Source: Bacillota bacterium (GTDB lineage Bacteria > Bacillota_A > Clostridia > Acetivibrionales > DUMB01). Taken from it: a stretch of 17,749 nt of DNA. Numbering within the stretch: position 1 is the first letter of the stretch; each line of letters starts with the position of its first letter. Location of the stretch: positions 1-17,749 of the forward strand of contig JAMOAC010000320.1 in assembly GCA_023621975.1 (NCBI GenBank), in the 5' to 3' direction. This document shows positions 1-8,133 of this stretch, one piece after another. The position numbers and the translations under genes were made by a program. Below the pieces are notes generated by a model. The model was given only the letters and a program-made list of their open reading frames with translations, made no database searches and had not been told where the DNA came from.

Positions 1-1
1 A

Positions 2-586
2 TTGCAGCATCGATATGGCATAGCGGCATGTTCTACTTTTGCACGCCTGAATTCCAGAGGAATTGCGACAGCCTGTGAGGTAGATGTGATGGGTGCGTTG
101 ACAATGTATATTATGAATGCCTGTGCATTGGGGCAGACACCTTCAGTTTTTATCGACTGGACAGACTTACATCCTACCGAGGATAATATTTGGCTGGCCT
201 GGCATTGTGGTAATGCTGCCCGTGAACTATGTGCCAAAGGCTGCAAAACGAGCTTGATGATGAATGAAAGGCTGGGACTTTGGAGTCCAACATGTTTCGG
301 ATCACTGGAATTCAAGATGAAGGAAGGTGACGTGACATGTGCCCGTTTGGTTGAATATAACGGTAAATACAGCATGTTCTTTGGCAATGGTGAGATTGTT
401 GATATCGGGCCTATGGTGAGAGGATCATATGGCTGGGTAAAGGTTAAAGACATTCGGGATTGGGAGACCAAAATGGTTGAAACAGGTGTGGTTCATCATG
501 GAGTCTTGATACATGATAAGAAGGTGGCAGATGCGCTGAAGATGTTTTGCAAGTTTATGGATATACAAGCAGTACAGGGTGATTGA
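2..586 (+). CDS. L-fucose/L-arabinose isomerase-like protein, C-terminal part (5' end outside window)
   Basis: This open frame enters from the left edge, so the first codon seen (TTG) is not the true start; only the last ~195 residues are visible. The sequence resembles the C-terminal region of the L-fucose/L-arabinose isomerase fold, which converts an aldose to its ketose using a bound divalent metal. Visible family-like signs are an acidic segment CEVDVMGALTMY (Glu26 from the first visible codon), an FIDWTDLHP block and a WHCGNA block (His68), and a late HHGVLIH segment. These carry the acidic and His residues expected around the metal site, although I cannot assign each ligand. It is followed by, and slightly overlaps or abuts, a sugar kinase gene, which supports a cytoplasmic aldose-to-ketose step before phosphorylation. 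Substrate is unknown; fucose, arabinose and other aldoses are all possible in this family. Confidence 0.8.
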   Translation: MQHRYGIAACSTFARLNSRGIATACEVDVMGALTMYIMNACALGQTPSVFIDWTDLHPTEDNIWLAWHCGNAARELCAKGCKTSLMMNERLGLWSPTCFGSLEFKMKEGDVTCARLVEYNGKYSMFFGNGEIVDIGPMVRGSYGWVKVKDIRDWETKMVETGVVHHGVLIHDKKVADALKMFCKFMDIQAVQGD

Positions 587-587
587 A

Positions 588-2078
588 ATGAGTGTCTTGG
601 GAATTGATGTAGGAACATCGACATGCAAAGGCGTTGTTATATCCGGGGATGGTACGGTTATTGCACAGCACAGTATTGAATATGCTCATTCAATTGCATT
701 CAACGGTCCGCTGGTTGAGATACCGGCAGAGATATTCTGGGAAAGCACTGTGACGGTAATCAGAGAACTTGCAAAGAGAACACATGACTTAGACCCAATT
801 GAAGCACTGGCTATAAGTACTCATGGAGAAACGCTTATTCCCACAGATGAAAACGGTTGCCCTGTATGTAATGCCATATTGAGTATGGACAGGCGGGGAG
901 TTAAGGAAGCTCTGGAGTTAGAGCAGATGTTGGATGCTGACTTCATCTACCACACGACAGGGTCAATGATGCATTCGCAATATCCGGCAGCAAAAATCCG
1001 ATGGATATTACACAACAGGCCAGAAATGGCTAAACGCATAAAGCATTACTACTCAACGAGCGACTATATAAACAGCAAGCTTGGGTTTTATGGCATTGTT
1101 GATTACTCTATTGCATCAAGATTTGGGATATTTGATATACACCGACGACGATGGTCGAGTGATATTCTGAATGCCTTGGAGATCAAAGAGGACATGCTGT
1201 CCCACCCGGTTCAGGCAGGTACGCTACTGGGTGTGTTGCCAAAAGAAACAGCAGACAGCTTAGGGCTGGGAAATAATGTTCGGGTGTTTGCCGGCGGACA
1301 TGATCAACCATGTGCTGCAGTTGGAATGGGAGTCATGGATAAAGGGTTGACTGTATCGGCAGGTTCATATGAATGTGCATCCATAATGACAGATGTGCCA
1401 TTGAATGATTCCCGTGGAAAAATGTACGGATTAAATTCATACTGCCATGTTCTTCCACAAAAGTATATTACCTTGGCATTCTTTACATCCGGTCTGGTAG
1501 TACAGTGGTTCCTGAATACTTTTTGCGAATATGAACAACGCATTTCCAAAGAAAATGGAACCAATATCTACGATGAGTTTGACAGTTTAGTCGGGGATGA
1601 TCCAACCGGTATCTGCATGACACCTCATATCTATGGCGCGATGAATCCGGAATGGTCAGAAACAGCGACAGCTACAATCACAGGTATTACGGCTTCCGCT
1701 ACAAAAGCTACGTTTTACAGGGCAATGCTGGAAGGTTTATGCTGTGAACTGGATCTAAATATTCGGGTATTAGAAAGCCTGACCCAATCGTTTGACCGAT
1801 TCGTTATGTCAGGTGGCGGTACACGTTCAACCAGATGGATGCAGCTGCGCGCCGATATAACAGGGAAATCTATCGATGTTGTTTCAGAACAGGTTGAAGC
1901 GTCGTGCCTGGGGGCAGCAATCCTGGCAGGTGTAGGAGCCGGGATATTCCGGAACTGGAAAGACGCAAGTGCTAAAGCAATTCAATACACAAGGCACTTC
2001 GAACCTCGAGATAGCGCCAGGTTTAATGCTCAGAAGGAAAAATACCGCACACTTCATGGAGAATGGCTCTTGGTGTAA
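588..2078 (+). CDS. FGGY-family carbohydrate kinase (xylulokinase-like)
   Basis: The protein (496 aa from ATG 588) is the usual length of FGGY sugar kinases, which phosphorylate ketoses or polyols with ATP in the cytoplasm. The N-terminal phosphate motif GIDVGTSTCKG is at residues 5-15, a DRR at 101-103, the catalytic Asp lies in GGHDQPCAAVG (Asp239), and the C-terminal nucleotide-binding motif SGGGTRSTRW is at 408-417, followed by EASCLGAAILAG. A GTG at 579 in the same frame would overlap the isomerase gene by 8 bp. I prefer ATG 588 because an AGGG sits 8 bases upstream and the motif then starts normally. The position directly after an isomerase suggests it phosphorylates the ketose that the isomerase makes. 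Xylulose, ribulose, fuculose or apulose kinases all look like this, so the substrate is not assigned. Confidence 0.92.
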   Translation: MSVLGIDVGTSTCKGVVISGDGTVIAQHSIEYAHSIAFNGPLVEIPAEIFWESTVTVIRELAKRTHDLDPIEALAISTHGETLIPTDENGCPVCNAILSMDRRGVKEALELEQMLDADFIYHTTGSMMHSQYPAAKIRWILHNRPEMAKRIKHYYSTSDYINSKLGFYGIVDYSIASRFGIFDIHRRRWSSDILNALEIKEDMLSHPVQAGTLLGVLPKETADSLGLGNNVRVFAGGHDQPCAAVGMGVMDKGLTVSAGSYECASIMTDVPLNDSRGKMYGLNSYCHVLPQKYITLAFFTSGLVVQWFLNTFCEYEQRISKENGTNIYDEFDSLVGDDPTGICMTPHIYGAMNPEWSETATATITGITASATKATFYRAMLEGLCCELDLNIRVLESLTQSFDRFVMSGGGTRSTRWMQLRADITGKSIDVVSEQVEASCLGAAILAGVGAGIFRNWKDASAKAIQYTRHFEPRDSARFNAQKEKYRTLHGEWLLV

Positions 2079-2086
2079 AAAGAAAA

Positions 2087-2128
2087 CTATTTCTACTTGA
2101 GGCACTATTTCTGCTTGAGGCAGAAAAT
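2087..2128 (+). repeat. 18-bp tandem repeat ending in a small hairpin, upstream of the binding-protein gene
   Basis: Two adjacent 18-base units (2087-2104 and 2105-2122, CTATTTCTrCTTGAGGCA) differ at one position only. The second unit can fold with the bases after it: TTTCTGC and GCAGAAA form a 7-bp stem around the loop TTGAG. The first unit has A where the second has G, so it cannot form the same stem as well. The element sits between the kinase stop and the ribosome binding site (AGGAGGAG) of the lipoprotein gene. No T-tract follows on this strand, so it is not a classic terminator. An mRNA-processing or stabilising hairpin, or a protein-binding site, is possible. Confidence 0.6.
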
Positions 2129-2163
2129 AAAAATAAAATAAAAAAACAGGAGGAGATAAAAGT

Positions 2164-3294
2164 ATGAAAGGAGCTGTCAAAAAAATAAAGAGAATAGGGG
2201 TTGTCGTTTTAGTGCTGGCTTTGGTTTTCGCTTTTGCCGCATGCAATTCTCAGAATGGATCAACTTCAAATACTTCTGAGTCAAAACAGACTTCGGAGCA
2301 GGCATCGTCGGCTGAAAGTGAAACAACTGAGAACAGTGCAGGGACAACGGACGATTTTGATCCCAGCAAGATCAAGTTGGCAATTGCAATGCCGGTTTTA
2401 AACCATCCGGTACATCGTACTGTACAACTGGGTTTTGTTGAAGCGTGCAAGGATTTGGGATACCAGTATCAAATTGTAGGAACCGACGGAAGCGATAACA
2501 ACGAGGTAACTGCTGCAGCTGAAGCTGCTGCCGCTGGAGGTGCAAAGGGAATAGTTCTCTGGGCACAGGAGGAAACAATGCTGCCCTGCATTTCCACACT
2601 TAAGAATGATTATGGTTGTGTAACCTGTGTACCACATTTCCAATGGCAACAGGATGAAGCGGTTGGCCTGGATATCAACCTGGGCTGTGTTGCAGAAACA
2701 TATGCCAGGGCTGTAGCAGACTATATGGCTGAAAAGCTGGAGGGTAAGACAGGTTCCATTGCTCTGACACAATATGCTTACAATAAAAACGAGAATGCTG
2801 CATCTGCTGCGTTTAAAGCACGTATAGAAGAATTGCAGGCTGAGGGCAAGCTTCAGGGTATTAAAGTCTTGGAGCCGGCAATCGAAGGTGGAGCAGACCT
2901 TACTGAATCTACAGATGTGAACGTTTCAATAATACAGGCAAATCCGGATATTATTGCAGCTGTATCATGGACAGGTAATGGTCCGGTTACATGGTCCAAT
3001 GCTGCACGCAAGTGCGGTTATAAGGCCGGGGATATTCTAATAGTATCCATGGACTACACAGCTGATAACCTGACTGAATTGAAATCCGGTTATGTATCTG
3101 CCTTGGTGGCACAACCTCTTTATGATGAAGCATATCAGGCTGTTTGCAAAATTGATAAAATACTCCGTGGAGAAAGTGTGGATTACTGGACCGAACTGGA
3201 TGCTCCATTGATTTACATGGGTGGAGAAGGAATTCATGATCCAGCACGCTATGAAGACATACTTAACAGGGTATCTACAACGTTCGAAGATTAA
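2164..3294 (+). CDS. Sugar ABC transporter substrate-binding lipoprotein
   Basis: The 376-residue protein begins with a lipoprotein signal peptide: basic MKGAVKKIKR, a hydrophobic core, then FAFAAC with the lipid-modified Cys at residue 27. A Ser/Thr/Glu-rich linker (about 28-68) follows, as is common for tethered binding proteins. From about residue 70 (KIKLAIAMPVLNHP...) it has the two-lobed periplasmic-binding-protein fold of the RbsB/MglB/XylF type (Peripla_BP_4), with typical segments near GGAKGIVLWA and NPDIIAAVSW. It would capture the sugar outside the membrane and deliver it to the permeases encoded downstream. The start is well set by AGGAGGAG a few bases before ATG 2164. A stable hairpin just after the stop may keep its expression above that of the membrane components. 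The ligand cannot be read from the sequence. Confidence 0.92.
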   Translation: MKGAVKKIKRIGVVVLVLALVFAFAACNSQNGSTSNTSESKQTSEQASSAESETTENSAGTTDDFDPSKIKLAIAMPVLNHPVHRTVQLGFVEACKDLGYQYQIVGTDGSDNNEVTAAAEAAAAGGAKGIVLWAQEETMLPCISTLKNDYGCVTCVPHFQWQQDEAVGLDINLGCVAETYARAVADYMAEKLEGKTGSIALTQYAYNKNENAASAAFKARIEELQAEGKLQGIKVLEPAIEGGADLTESTDVNVSIIQANPDIIAAVSWTGNGPVTWSNAARKCGYKAGDILIVSMDYTADNLTELKSGYVSALVAQPLYDEAYQAVCKIDKILRGESVDYWTELDAPLIYMGGEGIHDPARYEDILNRVSTTFED

Positions 3295-3315
3295 CTGGCT
3301 CTGTCAAATCGAGAG

Positions 3316-3344
3316 GTGTGGGGATGTTTAAAACAGCCCCACAC
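3316..3344 (+). terminator. Intercistronic hairpin after the binding-protein gene (attenuator or mRNA stabiliser)
   Basis: GTGTGGGG (3316-3323) pairs with CCCCACAC (3337-3344). Inside it TGTT and AACA pair again after an A/G mismatch, leaving a tri-nucleotide loop, so the whole 29 bases form one long stem. Only a weak T-run (TGTTTCT) follows. In binding-protein-dependent transporter operons such hairpins commonly lie between the binding protein and the ATPase genes and give partial termination or 3' protection. That role here is inferred. Confidence 0.65.
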
Positions 3345-3385
3345 TGTTTCTCAGCTAAATATACTGATTTCAGATCAGAAAAGAT

Positions 3386-3413
3386 TTATTAAATATTTAT
3401 ATTATTAAATATT
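3386..3413 (+). repeat. 12-bp A/T direct repeat before the ATPase gene
   Basis: TTATTAAATATT occurs exactly twice, at 3386-3397 and 3402-3413 (16-bp period), in a very A/T-rich stretch just upstream of the ribosome binding site GAGGAATAAGG. It may be an unstructured leader, a secondary promoter or simple A/T drift; nothing in the sequence decides between these. Confidence 0.45.
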
Positions 3414-3433
3414 ACCATAAGAGGAATAAGGCT

Positions 3434-4963
3434 ATGGAAAAATACATGATTGAAGCAGTAAATATAACGAAAATTTTTCCTGGAACCGTTGCAAACGATC
3501 ATGTTTGCCTTCGAGTGAAAGCCGGCGAAATAATGGGGCTGGTAGGTGAAAACGGGGCAGGAAAATCAACAATTCTGAAATGCCTGAATGGAGTATATCC
3601 ATCAAACTCTTATGATGGTGAAATTCTAATAGAAGGCAAGCCGGTTTGTATGAACAGTCCACTGGATGCCATGCGCCTGGGAATTGGTTTTGTTCCGCAG
3701 GAAATTAATGTACTGCCGGACATGAATATTGCAGAAAATATATTTATGTTTGACTTAAAGGAAAACAACAAAAGAAAGCTGGTCGACCACCGGGCGCTTA
3801 AAGAAAGAACGCTTAAACTTTTAGAAGAGACAGGAATTGAGCTTGACCCAGCCGCAAAAGTGCGTCGCCTTTCTATAGGACAGCAGCAGATGCTTATGAT
3901 TGCAAGAGCGCTTGCTACAAATCCAAAAATACTGATCCTCGACGAACCAACTACATCCCTTTCAAGTCAGGATGTTCGGAGACTTTTTGCCGTGCTGCGA
4001 AAACTGAAGGAAAAAGGTGTTGCTATTATATTTGTTACTCACAAGCTGGCAGAGATTATGGAATTGACGGATTCCCTGACAGTGATGCGCGACGGGAAAA
4101 ATGTAAGTTTCTATAAGCGTGAAGAGTATATTCAGGAGAAGATTGTTGAGGATATGATCGGCCGAAAGCTTACCATTATGTACCCCAAAAGGACAGTGAA
4201 GATCGGAGAGGAGAAGTTACGTGTAGAAGGACTTTCGATTCCGCATCCGTATATAGCTGACAGGTTTCTGGTAGAAGATTTCAGTATTAAGGTACATGCC
4301 GGTGAGGTTGTGGGATTGGCCGGTTTGGTTGGAGCAGGCAGATCAGAAGCGGTTATGGGCATATATGGGGAGTTAAAGTGCAGTAGCGGCGACATATATG
4401 TGAATGGAGAAAAAGTGAAAATTCGTAATTCCCAGGATGCTATAAGGCATGGTATAGGAATGGTGACGGAAGACAGGAAGAAGTACGGGTTGCATTTTGG
4501 ATGGAGTATCAAAAAGAATATATCCCTATCCAATCTGAAAGCTATCACTACCTACGGCTTTATCTCATCAAAACGGGAAAAGATGTCGGTGTCTAAATAC
4601 TATGATTCAATGCGCATTAAGGCCAACTCCATTAATGACATGGTGGAAAGCCTTTCAGGAGGGAATCAGCAGAAGGTTGTCGTGAGCAGATCATTAAATG
4701 CGCTGCCATCCATTGTCATTCTTGACGAGCCGACAAAGGGTATTGATGTAGGTGCCAAAGCGGAGATATATGAGCTCATCAACAAACTGGCGGAACAAGG
4801 TGTTGCGATTATCCTAATATCCTCTGAGCTTCCGGAACTGATGGCAATGAGTGACCGTATTGTTGTTATGGCTGAGGGTCGCATTGTCGGCGAGATTCCC
4901 AAAGAAGAGGCCACCGAAAAGGCAATAATGAATATGGCGACAAAGACATTTAAAGTATTTTAA
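3434..4963 (+). CDS. Sugar ABC transporter ATP-binding protein with two ABC domains (RbsA/MglA/XylG type)
   Basis: The 509-residue protein has the duplicated ABC architecture of carbohydrate-uptake type 2 ATPases. The first domain has Walker A GENGAGKST (38-46), signature LSIGQQQ (146-152) and Walker B ILILDEP (Asp170, Glu171). The second has a degenerate Walker A GLVGAGRSE (297-305, Arg in place of the usual Lys), an intact signature LSGGNQQK (407-414) and Walker B IVILDEPTKGID (Asp431, Glu432). The loss of the second Walker A Lys is normal in this family and means the two sites are not equal. It would energise the two membrane proteins encoded directly downstream. The start ATG 3434 follows GAGGAATAAGG at good spacing. 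Confidence 0.95.
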   Translation: MEKYMIEAVNITKIFPGTVANDHVCLRVKAGEIMGLVGENGAGKSTILKCLNGVYPSNSYDGEILIEGKPVCMNSPLDAMRLGIGFVPQEINVLPDMNIAENIFMFDLKENNKRKLVDHRALKERTLKLLEETGIELDPAAKVRRLSIGQQQMLMIARALATNPKILILDEPTTSLSSQDVRRLFAVLRKLKEKGVAIIFVTHKLAEIMELTDSLTVMRDGKNVSFYKREEYIQEKIVEDMIGRKLTIMYPKRTVKIGEEKLRVEGLSIPHPYIADRFLVEDFSIKVHAGEVVGLAGLVGAGRSEAVMGIYGELKCSSGDIYVNGEKVKIRNSQDAIRHGIGMVTEDRKKYGLHFGWSIKKNISLSNLKAITTYGFISSKREKMSVSKYYDSMRIKANSINDMVESLSGGNQQKVVVSRSLNALPSIVILDEPTKGIDVGAKAEIYELINKLAEQGVAIILISSELPELMAMSDRIVVMAEGRIVGEIPKEEATEKAIMNMATKTFKVF

Positions 4964-4977
4964 GGAGGATGCAAGGA

Positions 4978-5970
4978 ATGGGAGAGAAAGGCTCAGCTAT
5001 TAAGCATAGGGAAAATATCCTGGCCAGCGTATTGATGACACCTGAAATCAGCATGCTTATTGTTGTTGTCATACTGTGTATATATACAAGCACAGTCAAT
5101 AAAGCTTTTTTTGCAGTTACAAATATTCAAATAATTATTCGGAGTTGCGCATTTATTGGGTCACTGGCAATAGGTGAAGCCTTCGCACTGATGTGCGGAG
5201 AAATTGATTTGTCCGTGGGTACGAATTCAGCATTCAGTTCCATAATATTTGCATCGTTTGCAATAACATACGGCTGGAATCCGGTTATTTCCATTATAGC
5301 AGGTATATTGGCAGGAACATTAATTGGTGTTATTAATGCTGTATTAACACTTAAACTGGGGATGTCTTCCTGGATAGTTACACTTTCAACAATGTATGTA
5401 TGCAAAGGATTAACGACAGTTATTTCAAAAGGCAGGGCAATTGCAAGTTTAAAAGGCGGATTTAAGACATTCAGCGCAGCCCGCCCGCTGGGATTAAGCT
5501 GGATGTTCTTCATCATGCTGGCCATATTACTGATTGCTTATGTGGTCATGCAATTTACGCCTGTGGGACGAAAGGTGCATGCAGTTGGAATCAATCCGGC
5601 GGCAAGCCGTATTGCCGGAATCAATGTCAAAAAAGTCAAAGCACTTTGCCTGATATTTTCCGGAACTATGGCCGGTGTCTGCGGAATACTGCAAAGTATC
5701 AGCAATTTATCGGGCTCACCCACCACAGGAATAGGGAACGAATTCCCGGCAATTATTTGCTGTGCAATAGGTGGTGTAAGCACGAGTGGCGGAAAAGGAA
5801 CAATGATCGGAGTTCTTGTCGGTGTAATTATGTGTCAGACGCTGAAAAACTGTTTGCAAACCTTACATTTAAACAATAACATGCAACTCGTGGTAACAGG
5901 AATCATACTTTTAGCGGCTGTTTCATTTGATATTATCAAAAAGAATATGCGGATGAATATCGTAAAATGA
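4978..5970 (+). CDS. Sugar ABC transporter permease 1 (RbsC/MglC family)
   Basis: The protein is a highly hydrophobic, multi-spanning membrane protein of the BPD_transp_2 family, about 330 aa, and forms part of the import channel. The family motif GEIDLSVG lies at residues 74-81, and the cytoplasmic loop that contacts the ATPase is visible as GRKVHAVGINPAASRIAGINV (about 197-217). An earlier in-frame ATG at 4969 touches the AAGGAGG sequence with no spacing, so I place the start at ATG 4978, nine bases from AGGAGG. It follows the ATPase gene closely and is followed by a second, clearly different permease, so the channel is probably a heterodimer. Confidence 0.93.
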   Translation: MGEKGSAIKHRENILASVLMTPEISMLIVVVILCIYTSTVNKAFFAVTNIQIIIRSCAFIGSLAIGEAFALMCGEIDLSVGTNSAFSSIIFASFAITYGWNPVISIIAGILAGTLIGVINAVLTLKLGMSSWIVTLSTMYVCKGLTTVISKGRAIASLKGGFKTFSAARPLGLSWMFFIMLAILLIAYVVMQFTPVGRKVHAVGINPAASRIAGINVKKVKALCLIFSGTMAGVCGILQSISNLSGSPTTGIGNEFPAIICCAIGGVSTSGGKGTMIGVLVGVIMCQTLKNCLQTLHLNNNMQLVVTGIILLAAVSFDIIKKNMRMNIVK

Positions 5971-5980
5971 GGTGTGCAAT

Positions 5981-6958
5981 ATGAATAAAAAAAGTCAACT
6001 GATAGTCACCTTAAAGCGCATAAATTCGAAAGATAATCCGATCATTGGCGTATTAATAGCCCTCGTCATAATTATGACGACTACACAACTGTTTAACAGC
6101 AATTTCCTGGAGTGGGCAAATATAAGTTCAATTTTGAAATCAATTCCTTTTTTGGCGCTGGCGACATTGGGAGCCAGTTTTCCATTGCTGGTTGGGGAAA
6201 TTGATATTTCCATTGGGCGTATTGCCGGACTGGCAGGTATGATATTCGGATTGTTTTTTACTGTCTACAAATATGGAATTGTTACAAGCATATTGATAAG
6301 TCTGGCTTCAGGGCTAATTATCGGGCTAATCAACGGCTTCCTTGTTGTATATGTAAAGATGAGCAGCTTTATTGCAACAATGGGAACACTATACATTTGC
6401 GGCGGACTTCGGTACCTGGTAAATGGCGGTGATGTAATGACGCTGCCCACTGAGATGAGGAATTTTTCTCAGGCAACACCGCTGGGAATTAACTGGTTCT
6501 TCTGGATAGTGATCGTAATTTTTATCTTGATTGGTTTTATACAGAGAAAAACTGTTTTTGGACGGCAATTGTACGCAACCGGCAACAATGTGGAAGTAGC
6601 CCGGCTGCAAGGAGTTAATGTCAATCAGATCAAGATGCTGGCATATATCATCTCTGGCTTGATGGCTGCGGCAGCAGGTATTATGGCGACAATTGACATA
6701 AACAGTGCACAGCCTTCAACGGGGACAAACTGGGAATTTCGTGCCGTCGCCGCCAGTGTAGTGGGTGGAGCAAGCCTGACAGGCGGAGTCGGGAACGCGG
6801 CAGGAGTTGGCATAGGTGTATTTGTTGTTTTTGTCATTAACAATATTATCAATATGATCGGACTGCCAAACTATTGGGCAGATGTGTTTACGGGATGTAT
6901 ACTGGCTGGAGCGGTTTTGGTCGATATTATCAGAACGCGTCAGAAAATAAAAGCATAA
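5981..6958 (+). CDS. Sugar ABC transporter permease 2 (RbsC/MglC family)
   Basis: This second BPD_transp_2 permease (about 325 aa) has the same layout as its neighbour: multiple hydrophobic segments, GEIDISIG at residues 72-79, and a cytoplasmic FGRQLYATGNNVEVARLQGVN loop in the second half. The two permeases share motifs but differ throughout, so they are paralogues and not a recent duplication. An in-frame GTG at 5972 is possible, but ATG 5981 has GAGG eight bases upstream and is preferred. The gene begins only a few bases after the first permease stop and runs to within ten bases of the DUF4432 gene, which supports co-transcription. Confidence 0.93.
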   Translation: MNKKSQLIVTLKRINSKDNPIIGVLIALVIIMTTTQLFNSNFLEWANISSILKSIPFLALATLGASFPLLVGEIDISIGRIAGLAGMIFGLFFTVYKYGIVTSILISLASGLIIGLINGFLVVYVKMSSFIATMGTLYICGGLRYLVNGGDVMTLPTEMRNFSQATPLGINWFFWIVIVIFILIGFIQRKTVFGRQLYATGNNVEVARLQGVNVNQIKMLAYIISGLMAAAAGIMATIDINSAQPSTGTNWEFRAVAASVVGGASLTGGVGNAAGVGIGVFVVFVINNIINMIGLPNYWADVFTGCILAGAVLVDIIRTRQKIKA

Positions 6959-6968
6959 GAGGGAAATT

Positions 6969-8057
6969 ATGAAAGAGATTAAAATAAACACAGACAAAAC
7001 ACATTTACTGAAACATATGGGTAGCATATACCAATTGGGTGGCATAAGGCAATACGAATTTACGGAAGGACGTGCAAAGGGAACACGTGCAGTAATGGTG
7101 ACGACTGGATCAGGGTTTGATTTTACTGTTTTACCTGACCGATGCCTGGATATCGCAGAAGCACGATATAAGGGAATACCAATTGCGTATATGTCTAAAG
7201 CGGAGATATCAGCACCAACTTATCTTGAGCATGATGGTATGGAATGGTTGCGCAGCTTTTATGCAGGGTTAGTTACGACATGTGGTTTTAGCAATGTTGG
7301 CGCGCCTTGCGAGGATCAACGCCGTATATTTGGTATGCAGAAACATGGATTGCATGGAAGGTTGTCAAACATTCCGGCGAATGAGGTTTGTTGCTCAGGA
7401 GAATGGATTGACAATATTTATACCATGTCCATAAAAGGCAAGATCAGGCAAAGCGCGGTACATGGAGAGAATTTGATTTTGCGCCGTACCATTAATGCAT
7501 GGCTAGGGGAAAAAAAGCTTGAAATCCATGATGAAATAGAAAATGAGGGACATACGGAAGAACCCTTGATGCTGCTTTATCATATTAATTTTGGCTATCC
7601 GCTGCTCAGTGAAAAGAGTCGGTTGGTCCTGGCATCAAAAGGCATAAAGCCGGCGGATAATATAGCGGCTGCAGAGATTGATAGTTACGACAGGTTCCAT
7701 GAACCCAGGCATCTTCAAGATGAACGATGCTATTTTCATGACCTGAATATGGATAGTGACGGACAAACACATGTGTTGCTAATTAATGATGAAATGGAAC
7801 TGGGTGTCGAGTTGTCGTTTGACAGGAAAGAGCTTCCTTGCTTTACCGAGTGGAAAATGCTGGCAGAAGGAGAATATGTTCTGGGGCTGGAGCCAGGAAA
7901 TGTGAACCCCATCGGCCGACTGGCAGCAAAGCAGCAGGGATTATTGGAATATATTAAACCGGGAGATGTGAAAAAAACGAATATCAAAATTGAGATATTA
8001 GATGGAAAGGAGGATATAGAGCGTGCCCTAAATGAGGTAGCTAAACTGCGGCTATAG
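6969..8057 (+). CDS. DUF4432 family protein (aldose 1-epimerase/galactose-mutarotase-like)
   Basis: The 362-residue protein resembles DUF4432 members, which have the galactose-mutarotase beta-sandwich fold. Recognisable segments are GFDFTVLPDRCLDIAEARYKG (about 47-67), the GLVTTCGFSNVGAPCED region (about 101-117), KHGLHGRLSNIPA and, later, LLYHINFGYPLLSE, where the His residues of these epimerase-like proteins are usually found. Members of the family are found in sugar-utilisation operons and probably interconvert anomers or act on uncommon sugars; the exact reaction is not established. Its place between the transporter and the dehydrogenase supports a role early after uptake. The start follows GAGGG at normal spacing. 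Confidence 0.85.
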   Translation: MKEIKINTDKTHLLKHMGSIYQLGGIRQYEFTEGRAKGTRAVMVTTGSGFDFTVLPDRCLDIAEARYKGIPIAYMSKAEISAPTYLEHDGMEWLRSFYAGLVTTCGFSNVGAPCEDQRRIFGMQKHGLHGRLSNIPANEVCCSGEWIDNIYTMSIKGKIRQSAVHGENLILRRTINAWLGEKKLEIHDEIENEGHTEEPLMLLYHINFGYPLLSEKSRLVLASKGIKPADNIAAAEIDSYDRFHEPRHLQDERCYFHDLNMDSDGQTHVLLINDEMELGVELSFDRKELPCFTEWKMLAEGEYVLGLEPGNVNPIGRLAAKQQGLLEYIKPGDVKKTNIKIEILDGKEDIERALNEVAKLRL

Positions 8058-8064
8058 TGCGACG

Positions 8065-8091
8065 ACAGATGTAATTCTGATTGAAATCTGT
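8065..8091 (+). other. Weak hairpin between the epimerase-like and dehydrogenase genes
   Basis: ACAGAT (8065-8070) can pair with ATCTGT (8086-8091), with a TTC/GAA pair and a small loop inside after a 4-base bulge. No T-tract follows. It could be an mRNA-processing or stabilising element, but short stems like this also arise by chance. Confidence 0.3.
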
Positions 8092-8133
8092 ATAGCATAA
8101 AACAACAGATAAAACAGGAGGAAATGTATTAAA

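Noticed and set aside
2087..2122. The short direct repeats as a CRISPR array or attachment site
   Set aside because: Only two adjacent copies with no spacers, no cas genes and no integrase are present.
4132..4548. 138-residue minus-strand open frame
   Set aside because: Antisense shadow of the double-ABC ATPase, rich in Ser/Pro/Ile from the reversed codons, with no family motif.
5972..5980. GTG 5972 as the start of permease 2
   Set aside because: The GTG lies within the GAGG sequence that serves as ribosome binding site for ATG 5981.
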